DNA of 6,658 nucleotides. It comes from Candidatus Aminicenantota bacterium (GTDB lineage Bacteria > Acidobacteriota > Aminicenantia > Aminicenantales > JAFGAV01). Within the stretch, counting starts at the first letter, position 1, and every line of letters begins with the position of its first letter. The translations under genes and the position numbers were made by a program. Below the pieces are notes generated by a model. That model was not told where the DNA came from, did no database searches, and saw only the letters and a list, made by a program, of their open reading frames with translations. The DNA lies in assembly GCA_016867615.1 (NCBI GenBank), contig VGJG01000097.1:1-6658 (forward strand), written 5' to 3'. Shown piece by piece: positions 1 to 4,737 of this stretch.

Positions 1-369
1 TTCCTGACCATCAACGCGCTGGCGGCGGCCGACTCGATATTGATACCCGTCCAGTGCGAGTTCTTCTGCATGGAGGGCATCCCCGACCTCCTCCTGACGC
101 TCGATGAGGTGCGCACATTTTTCAACCCCGAGCTCCACATCGAGGGCATCGTCCTGACGATGTACGACGACCGGACGAACCTGTCCCGGCAGGTGGCCGA
201 GGAAGTGCGCAAGTCCCTGGGCTCGCTGACTTACAGGACGATCATCCCCCGCACGGTCAAGCTGGCCGAAGCGCCCTCGTTCGGGAAGCCGATCATCGTT
301 TACGATATCAAGTCCAAGGGGGCCGAGGGATACCTCGACCTGGCCGGGGAGCTGTTGGAGAAGAAATGA
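1..369 (+). CDS. parA: ParA/Soj-type chromosome-partitioning ATPase, C-terminal part (5' truncated)
   Basis: The last 122 residues of a ParA/Soj/MinD-superfamily ATPase are read in frame from base 1; the Walker A and switch regions lie upstream of the window. Visible family hallmarks are the stretch ADSILIPVQCEFFCMEGI (where ParA proteins have 'ADSVLIPVQCEYYALEG'), the segment IEGIVLTMYDDRTNLS with the conserved T-x-x-D-x-R-T motif, and the C-terminal signature IPRTVKLAEAPSFGKPI followed by SKGAEGYLDLA. ParA dimers bind DNA non-specifically with ATP, and ParB stimulates their hydrolysis, which drives segregation of ParB-parS complexes. Full-length Soj proteins are about 250-260 residues, so roughly half is present. 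The gene ends in ATGA, shared with the parB start, as expected for a parAB operon. The local ATA/TTG/ATA codons near bases 37-45 are mildly unusual for this GC-rich region. Family assignment is firm; chromosomal rather than plasmid origin is inferred from the housekeeping neighbours. Confidence 0.95.
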   Translation, partial: FLTINALAAADSILIPVQCEFFCMEGIPDLLLTLDEVRTFFNPELHIEGIVLTMYDDRTNLSRQVAEEVRKSLGSLTYRTIIPRTVKLAEAPSFGKPIIVYDIKSKGAEGYLDLAGELLEKK

Positions 370-1214
370 AAAAACAGGCGCTGGGCAAGGGCATCAGGGC
401 ATTCGTCCCGGAGGAATTCGGGATATTGAAGGAGGAGCGGATGGCCGATGTCCCCATCGGCCAGGTCAGGCCGAACCCCCTTCAGCCGCGGAAGAAATTC
501 GACGACGCGGCCATCCAGGAATTGTCGCGCTCGATCAAGGCCTCGGGAGTGCTCCAGCCCATCGTCGTCGTGCCCGAGGGCGATCATTACAAGATCATCA
601 TCGGCGAGCGGCGCTGGCGGGCGGCTCAGCGCGCCGGCCTGCAGAAAGTCCCGGTGCTCATCCGGAACGTGCCCAGGGCCCGGCAGGTCGAAATCTCCCT
701 CGTGGAGAACCTTCAGCGCGAGGACCTCAATCCCCTCGAAGTCGCGCAGGCGTACGAGCAGCTCATGAGGGAGACGGGCCTGACCCAGCAGGAGCTGGCG
801 GACAAGGTCGGGCTCGACCGGAGCACCGTGGCCAACACGCTCAGGCTTCTCAAGCTGCCCGAGGAAGTCCAGGAGATGCTGGCCCTGAACAAGCTCTCCA
901 TGGGACATGCCCGGGCCATCCTGGCGCTCGACGAGCCCTCCCGGCAGCTGGCCATGGCCCGGCAAATCGTGTCCGGCAGCCTTTCCGTCAGGCAGGCCGA
1001 AGCCCAGGTCCGGGGAAAAAGGAAGAAATCTCCTTCCGGGAAAAAGGCCGGCCTCGACGCCGAGCTCCGAGCCCTCCAGGAACACATGGTCCGCATCCTG
1101 GGAACGAAAGTCGAGATCGTCGGCAGCCGCCGGCGCGGCGCGGTGAAGATCCATTTTTTTTCGCTCGACGAGCTGAACCGCATCTATGACCTCATTAAAG
1201 GAGTCCGTTCATGA
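366..1214 (+). CDS. parB: ParB/Spo0J-type partitioning protein (parS-binding CTPase clamp)
   Basis: A complete 282-residue ParB, close to the usual 280-300. It begins with the typical LGKGIRA motif (residues 6-12). The N-terminal ParB/Srx CTP-binding domain spans about 27-120 and contains NPLQPRKKFD (37-46), the nucleotide-binding motif GERRWRAA (80-87) and ENLQREDLNPLE (114-125). A helix-turn-helix DNA-binding region follows at about 139-163 (LTQQELADKVGLDRSTVANT), then a basic linker (about 217-228, RGKRKKSPSGKK) and the C-terminal dimerisation segment ending FFSLDELNRIYDLI. Known ParB proteins load at parS, bind CTP and slide as clamps; the intact motifs predict the same here. The start ATG overlaps the parA stop by 4 bases and is preceded by GGAG at 357-360 with a 5-base spacer. 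Its stop overlaps the bactofilin start by 4 bases. Codons for His263-Ser266 contain a run of eight T. No parS site was found in the window. Confidence 0.97.
   Translation: MKKQALGKGIRAFVPEEFGILKEERMADVPIGQVRPNPLQPRKKFDDAAIQELSRSIKASGVLQPIVVVPEGDHYKIIIGERRWRAAQRAGLQKVPVLIRNVPRARQVEISLVENLQREDLNPLEVAQAYEQLMRETGLTQQELADKVGLDRSTVANTLRLLKLPEEVQEMLALNKLSMGHARAILALDEPSRQLAMARQIVSGSLSVRQAEAQVRGKRKKSPSGKKAGLDAELRALQEHMVRILGTKVEIVGSRRRGAVKIHFFSLDELNRIYDLIKGVRS
1197..1203 (+). promoter_or_regulatory. Strong ribosome binding site of the bactofilin gene
   Basis: AAAGGAG lies inside the 3' end of parB, seven bases ahead of the ATG at 1211. It is the best Shine-Dalgarno match in the window. It fixes the bactofilin start, and suggests the polymer protein is made at a higher rate than its 4-base overlap with parB would require by coupling alone. 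That last point is inference. Confidence 0.7.
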
Positions 1215-1600
1215 AAGACCGAAAGAACGAAATGGACGAGGGAAAGATCTCGGGGTTCTTCGACCGGGACTCGGAATTCAACGGCGAGCTGAAATTCCGC
1301 GGGTCGTTCCGGATCGACGGGAACTTCAAGGGCAAGATCAACTCGGAGACGATGCTCGTCGTGGGCGACACCGGCCGCGTGGAGGCCGAGATCCGGGCCG
1401 GACAGGTGGTCGTCAACGGCGAGGTCAAGGGGTCGATCCAGGCCATCGACCTGGTGGAGATCCACGGCAAGGGTCGGGTCATCGGCTCGATCAACACCCC
1501 GCGGATCATCGTCGAGGACGGAGCGCATCTCGAGGTGACCTGCCAGACGTCGGAAAAAGCCGCGGCCCCCGGCTCGAAGAAAAAAGAGGACGTTTTTTGA
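1211..1600 (+). CDS. Bactofilin (polymer-forming cytoskeletal protein)
   Basis: A 129-residue small bactofilin (DUF583 / polymer-forming cytoskeletal family). The core at about residues 12-110 is a chain of short glycine-punctuated beta-strand repeats, as in the right-handed beta-helix of the family: FNGELKFRGSFRIDGNFKGKI, then VGDTGRVEAEI, VVVNGEVKGSI, VEIHGKGRVIGSI and a closing IIVEDGAHLEVTCQ. The N-terminal tail is short and charged, and the C-terminal tail (about 113-129) is lysine-rich and disordered-looking. There is no membrane segment or signal peptide. Bactofilins polymerise without nucleotide and scaffold cell-wall enzymes or polar complexes; in Myxococcus a bactofilin scaffold positions the ParABS machinery. 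Its position immediately after parB, with 4-base overlaps to parB and kdsB, suggests a similar link here, which is inference. The specific paralogue (BacA, BacM, BacN and so on) cannot be told from sequence alone. Confidence 0.93.
   Translation: MKDRKNEMDEGKISGFFDRDSEFNGELKFRGSFRIDGNFKGKINSETMLVVGDTGRVEAEIRAGQVVVNGEVKGSIQAIDLVEIHGKGRVIGSINTPRIIVEDGAHLEVTCQTSEKAAAPGSKKKEDVF
1585..1590 (+). promoter_or_regulatory. Ribosome binding site that supports the TTG start of kdsB
   Basis: AGAGGA, six bases before a TTG at 1597. The protein beginning at this TTG reads (M)RKAAGVIPAR, which places the conserved KdsB nucleotide-binding motif at exactly the expected distance from the N-terminus. The only in-frame ATG upstream (1186) would add a long tail that is just parB/bactofilin read in another frame, and the next downstream ATG falls after the catalytic N-terminal motif. 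The site therefore decides the start. Confidence 0.75.
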
Positions 1601-2310
1601 GAAAGGCCGCCGGCGTCATCCCCGCCCGCTTCGAATCCTCGCGCTTCCCGGGCAAGCCCCTGGCGCTCATCCTCGGCAAGCCGATGCTCCAGTGGGTTTA
1701 CGAGGCGGCGCGGAAGGCCGCGTCGCTCGAGCGGGTGATCGTGGCCACGGACGACGTCCGGATCTTCGAGCGGGCGCGGTCGTTCGGCGCGGAGGCGGTC
1801 ATGACATCGGCCGGGCATGCGTCCGGCACGGACAGGGTCGCCGAGGCCGCCGCCGGCCTCGACTTGCCGATCGTGGTCAACATCCAGGGCGATGAGCCGC
1901 TGCTCGAGCCGGAGATGATCGACGGACTCGTCGCCGCCCTCCAGGACGAATCCGTGGTCATGGCCTCGCTCATGGCCCGCGCCGGGCGCGAGGAAGTCCT
2001 CGACCGGAACGTGGTCAAGGTCGTCACGGACCTCAAGGGCTTCGCCCTCTATTTTTCGCGGTTTCCCATACCCTTCGGGAACGAGGATCGCTTCTTCAGG
2101 CACGTCGGCATTTACGGCTACCGCCGCGATTTCCTGCTCGAACTCAGCCGCATGCCCCCGACGGCCCTGGAGAAGGCGGAGAAGCTCGAGCAGCTGCGCG
2201 TTCTGGAGAACGGGCACAGGATCAAGATGGTCCCCTGCGGCGGCGCGACCTTGAGCGTGGATACGCCGGGGGATATAATCAAGGTCGAAAGCATTCTGAA
2301 AAACAGATAA
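1597..2310 (+). CDS. kdsB: 3-deoxy-manno-octulosonate cytidylyltransferase (CMP-Kdo synthetase), TTG start
   Basis: A 237-residue KdsB, slightly shorter than the roughly 245-250 of the Escherichia coli enzyme. It transfers CMP from CTP to Kdo, giving CMP-Kdo for lipid A glycosylation in the cytoplasm. Family motifs in order: IPARFESSRFPGKPL (residues 8-22, nucleotide-binding loop), IVATDD (48-53), the SGTDR segment (76-80), VNIQGDEPLL (94-103), VVKVVTD (139-145), ALYFSRFPIPF (150-160), RHVGIYGYR (168-176), LEQLRVLENG (198-207) and VDTPGD (221-226). All are conserved, so the enzyme should be active. The start is TTG in a TTGA overlap with the bactofilin stop; no ATG or GTG fits. The gene ends one base into the pyrG start (TAATG). 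Its 3' end also carries a promoter-like sequence for pyrG. The assignment is firm. Confidence 0.95.
   Translation: MRKAAGVIPARFESSRFPGKPLALILGKPMLQWVYEAARKAASLERVIVATDDVRIFERARSFGAEAVMTSAGHASGTDRVAEAAAGLDLPIVVNIQGDEPLLEPEMIDGLVAALQDESVVMASLMARAGREEVLDRNVVKVVTDLKGFALYFSRFPIPFGNEDRFFRHVGIYGYRRDFLLELSRMPPTALEKAEKLEQLRVLENGHRIKMVPCGGATLSVDTPGDIIKVESILKNR
2251..2279 (+). promoter_or_regulatory. Candidate sigma-70-type promoter for pyrG inside kdsB
   Basis: TTGAGC (2251-2256), a 17-base spacer, then a perfect TATAAT (2274-2279). The -35 box matches TTGACA at four of six positions, and the spacing is optimal. Transcription would start around 2286-2288, leaving a leader of about 22-24 bases before the pyrG ATG at 2310. 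The boxes depend on TTG (Leu219) and ATA (Ile227) codons in kdsB, both uncommon choices in this GC-rich sequence, which hints at selection for the DNA signal. It would let CTP synthase be expressed independently of the upstream par genes. No experimental evidence is available. Confidence 0.45.
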
Positions 2311-3935
2311 TGAAGACCAAATACATCTTCGTCACCGGCGGCGTCGTCTCCGGCCTGGGAAAAGGGGTGGCCGCCTCCTCGATCGGCATGCTCCTCGAGA
2401 GCCACGGGCTGCGCATCACGCTCGTGAAATGCGACCCCTACCTGAACATCGACCCGGGCACGATGAGCCCCTACCAGCACGGGGAGGTCTACGTCACCGC
2501 CGACGGCGCGGAGACCGACCTCGACCTCGGGCACTACGAGCGCTTCACTTCGGCCCGGACGTCCCGGGCGAACAACTGGACGGCCGGCCGGATCTACGAG
2601 TCGATCCTCCGCCGGGAGAGGACGGGCGATTTTCTGGGAAAGACCGTCCAGGTCATTCCCCACGTGACCGACGAGATCCGGAAATCGATCGGGACCGCGG
2701 CCGGGTCGAACGACATCGTCATCGTCGAGATCGGGGGCACGGTGGGCGACATCGAAAGCCTGCCCTTCCTGGAAGCCATCCGCCAGATGCGGCTCGATCT
2801 CGGCGCGGAGAACACGCTTTTCGTCCACCTGACGCTCGTGCCCTACATCCCCTCCTCGGGGGAGCTCAAGACCAAGCCCACGCAGCACAGCGTCAAGGAG
2901 CTGCGGGCCATCGGCATTCAGCCCGACCTCCTCCTGTGCCGTACGGACCGGTTCCTGGGCGTCGACCTCAAGAAAAAGATCGCGATGTTCACCAACGTCC
3001 CCCTGGAGGCGGTCATCACCGCCAAGGATGTCGAGAACATCTACGAGATCCCGTTGGTGTTCGCCGGGGAGGGGTTGGATAAAATCATCCTCAAGCAGCT
3101 CGGCCTCAAGGCCGGAGCGCGCAACTTCGCCCGCTGGCGGTCGTTCCTCAACACCATGAAGCATCCCCGCGGCGAAGTGAGCATCGCCCTGGTGGGCAAG
3201 TACGCCGGCCTCCACGACTCCTACATCAGCCTTCGGCAGGCGCTCCTCCACGGCGCGGCCGCGCACAAGCTGCGCCTGAACATCGATTGGATCGAGGCCG
3301 AGGACCTCGAGCGGGACAAGCCGGAAAAAATCCTGCGGAGCGCCGACGGGATCCTCGTCCCGGGCGGGTTCGGGGTTCGGGGCATCGAGGGGAAGATCCG
3401 GGCCGTGTCCTTCGCCCGGAAGAGCAAGGTTCCTTATTTCGGGATCTGCCTGGGGATGCAGTGCGCGACGATCGAATTCGCCAGGAGCGCGGCCGGGCTG
3501 CGCGGGGCGAACTCCGCGGAGTTCGACGCCGCGACGCCCCACAAGATCTTCTTCCTGTGGCGCGAGCTGCGGGGAAGCGAGAACCTGGGCGGGACGATGC
3601 GCCTGGGCGGTTACGACTGCCTGCTGACCCGGGGGTCTAAAGCCTATAATGCCTATAAGAGATATAGGATATTAGAGCGGCACCGACACCGCTACGAATT
3701 CAACCCCGCCTACCGGCGGCGCCTGGAGTCGGCCGGTCTGGTGGTCTCGGGCGTCAACCCCGATCACGACCTCGTCGAGATCGTCGAGCTCCGGGACCAT
3801 CCCTGGTTCCTGGGATGCCAGTTCCATCCCGAGTTCCAGTCCAAGCCGCTCGAGCCCCATCCGCTGTTCCGGGATTTCATCGGAGCGAGCCATGCCCACC
3901 GCCTCAAAAGAAGTCGTCCTCGGGCCCGCGGTTAA
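2310..3935 (+). CDS. pyrG: CTP synthase (glutamine-hydrolysing)
   Basis: A complete 541-residue CTP synthase, of normal family length. It converts UTP, ATP and glutamine to CTP. The N-terminal synthetase domain (about 1-270) shows FVTGGVVSGLGKG (7-19, ATP loop), KCDPYLNIDPGTMSPYQHGE (40-59), DGAETDLDLGHYERF (65-79), KTVQVIPHVTDEI (111-123), EIGGTVGDIES (140-150) and SSGELKTKPTQHSV (182-195). The class-I glutamine amidotransferase domain (about 290-526) has the oxyanion-hole motif PGGFG (351-355), the nucleophile Cys380 in GICLGMQ, ERHRHRYEFN (456-465), and the triad residues His506 and Glu508 in QFHPEF. Transcription may start from its own promoter in kdsB; no Shine-Dalgarno is evident and the TAATG junction suggests translational coupling. 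Oddities are a divergent loop KIFFLWREL (412-420), an AT-rich codon island at residues 443-456 that keeps the family's spacing, and a very basic C-terminal tail (HRLKRSRPRARG) encoded in the overlap with kdsA. Confidence 0.97.
   Translation: MKTKYIFVTGGVVSGLGKGVAASSIGMLLESHGLRITLVKCDPYLNIDPGTMSPYQHGEVYVTADGAETDLDLGHYERFTSARTSRANNWTAGRIYESILRRERTGDFLGKTVQVIPHVTDEIRKSIGTAAGSNDIVIVEIGGTVGDIESLPFLEAIRQMRLDLGAENTLFVHLTLVPYIPSSGELKTKPTQHSVKELRAIGIQPDLLLCRTDRFLGVDLKKKIAMFTNVPLEAVITAKDVENIYEIPLVFAGEGLDKIILKQLGLKAGARNFARWRSFLNTMKHPRGEVSIALVGKYAGLHDSYISLRQALLHGAAAHKLRLNIDWIEAEDLERDKPEKILRSADGILVPGGFGVRGIEGKIRAVSFARKSKVPYFGICLGMQCATIEFARSAAGLRGANSAEFDAATPHKIFFLWRELRGSENLGGTMRLGGYDCLLTRGSKAYNAYKRYRILERHRHRYEFNPAYRRRLESAGLVVSGVNPDHDLVEIVELRDHPWFLGCQFHPEFQSKPLEPHPLFRDFIGASHAHRLKRSRPRARG
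3508..3525. repeat. 18-base perfect palindrome inside pyrG
   Basis: CGAACTCCGCGGAGTTCG is identical to its reverse complement over all 18 bases, centred between 3516 and 3517. It encodes part of the conserved GANSAEF motif of the amidotransferase domain (residues 399-405), so the amino acids are constrained but the third positions are not. It does not match parS (TGTTTCACGTGAAACA type), and its half-site spacing differs from the Gram-positive LexA box. It could be an operator, a modification site or chance. Confidence 0.6.
3636..3676. repeat. 41-base AT-rich imperfect palindrome / hairpin inside pyrG
   Basis: The outer arms TCTAA (3636-3640) and TTAGA (3672-3676) and the inner arms CCTATA (3643-3648) and TATAGG (3663-3668) are complementary. 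Together they give 11 pairs with a 2x3 internal loop and a 14-base apical loop. A second CCTATAA copy (3652-3658) sits nine bases after the first (3643-3649) and can pair instead with TATAGG, leaving a 5-base loop. The 42 bases 3636-3677 are 13/42 G+C, against about two-thirds for the surroundings. They include codons TCT, AGA, ATA, TTA and three TAT that are uncommon elsewhere here. The pyrG frame stays open. A TATAAT string occurs at 3645-3650, but no good -35 is seen. Confidence 0.6.
3882..3885 (+). promoter_or_regulatory. Ribosome binding site fixing the kdsA start within pyrG
   Basis: GGAG with a 6-base spacer precedes the ATG at 3892. No other ATG, GTG or TTG occurs in the kdsA frame between here and the conserved LIAGPCVIES motif. 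Start choice, and hence the 44-base overlap with pyrG, is therefore well determined. Confidence 0.7.
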
Positions 3936-4737
3936 AGCCGGCGGCCGGAACCCGCTGTTCCTCATCGCCGGCCCGTGCGTCATCGAGAGCCGCGACCACG
4001 CCCTGCGTCTCGCCTCGGAGCTGGCCGCGGTCACGCGGGAGCTCGGCGTGCCACTCGTCTTCAAGGCCTCCTTCGACAAGGCCAACCGCTCCTCGCTCCG
4101 CTCCTACAGGGGCCCGGGCCTGGAGGAGGGGCTGAAGATCCTCGAGGCCGTCAGGGGAGAGTGCGGCGTCCCGGTGCTGTCCGACGTCCATGAGACGGGC
4201 CAGGTCGCCCGGGCGGCCGAGGTCCTGGACGTCCTTCAGATCCCGGCCTTCCTCTGCCGGCAAACCGACCTCCTCATCGCCGCGGCGCGCACGGGGAAGC
4301 CGCTCAACCTCAAGAAGGGCCAGTTCCTCGCGCCCGGCGACATGCGCCATGCCGTGGATAAAGTGATCGCCGGCGGAAACGACCGCATCCTGCTCACCGA
4401 GCGCGGAACGTCCTTCGGCTACCACGACCTGGTGTTCGACATCCGCTCGATCCCCATCCTCAAGTCGCTCGGCTTCCCCGTCGTGCTCGACGCCTCCCAC
4501 AGCGTCCAGCGACCCGGAGGGATGGGGGAGGCTTCGGGCGGCGACGCGGAGTTCATCCCCCTCCTGGCCCGGGCCGGCGTGAGTGCCGGAGCGGACGGCC
4601 TGTTCATCGAAGTCCATGAAGCGCCCGAGAAGGCCCTCTCGGACGGCCGCAACTCGCTTCGTCTGAGCGGCCTCGAGCCGCTTCTCAAGTCCGCGCTCGC
4701 CGTCCGGCGGGCCGTCGAAAACACGGAGCGGTCATGA
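3892..4737 (+). CDS. kdsA: 3-deoxy-8-phosphooctulonate synthase (Kdo-8-phosphate synthase), metal-dependent class
   Basis: A complete 281-residue KdsA, family length. It condenses arabinose 5-phosphate with phosphoenolpyruvate to Kdo 8-phosphate in a TIM-barrel active site. Motifs: IAGPCVIES (25-33), FKASFDKANRSS (57-68), SYRGPGLEEG (71-80), SDVHE (97-101), QIPAFLCRQTDLL (116-128), LNLKKGQFLAPGDM (138-151), LTERGTSFGYHDLV (168-181), DASHSVQRPGG (200-210) and FIEVHEAPEKALSDG (238-252). The putative metal ligands Cys29, His203, Glu240 and Asp251 have exactly the spacings of the Aquifex aeolicus ligands Cys11, His185, Glu222 and Asp233 (174, 37 and 11 residues), so this is predicted to be a metal-dependent enzyme; E. 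coli-type enzymes have Asn at the Cys position. One difference is SGGDAEF (215-221), with Ala219 where, as I recall, both Aquifex and E. coli have Arg. It overlaps pyrG by 44 bases and kdsD by 4. Confidence 0.97.
   Translation: MPTASKEVVLGPAVKAGGRNPLFLIAGPCVIESRDHALRLASELAAVTRELGVPLVFKASFDKANRSSLRSYRGPGLEEGLKILEAVRGECGVPVLSDVHETGQVARAAEVLDVLQIPAFLCRQTDLLIAAARTGKPLNLKKGQFLAPGDMRHAVDKVIAGGNDRILLTERGTSFGYHDLVFDIRSIPILKSLGFPVVLDASHSVQRPGGMGEASGGDAEFIPLLARAGVSAGADGLFIEVHEAPEKALSDGRNSLRLSGLEPLLKSALAVRRAVENTERS

Noticed and set aside
1186..1596. Extension of kdsB upstream to the in-frame ATG at 1186
   Set aside because: The added residues are arginine/glycine-rich out-of-frame translation of parB and bactofilin with no KdsB similarity. 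The TTG at 1597 has a ribosome site and gives the right N-terminus.
2656..2671. CACGTG core as a possible parS site near parAB
   Set aside because: Only the central six bases match. The flanks (TTCCC on the left, ACCGA on the right) do not resemble TGTTT...AAACA, and the site is inside conserved pyrG codons. No credible parS was seen elsewhere in the window.
3537..3575. Possible compensated frameshift in pyrG, because another frame reads DLLP, a motif common in this loop of CTP synthases
   Set aside because: The actual frame (HKIFFLWRELRGSENLGG) keeps the expected spacing between SAEF and LGGTM and resembles variants of the form PVIYLMREW. Two opposite indels would be needed to use the other frame.
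3622..3650. TATAAT at 3645-3650 as a promoter for kdsA
   Set aside because: No acceptable -35 is found at 16-18 bases (the best partial match, CTGACC, needs a 15-base spacer), and the string is explained by the palindromic island. It is kept only as part of that finding.
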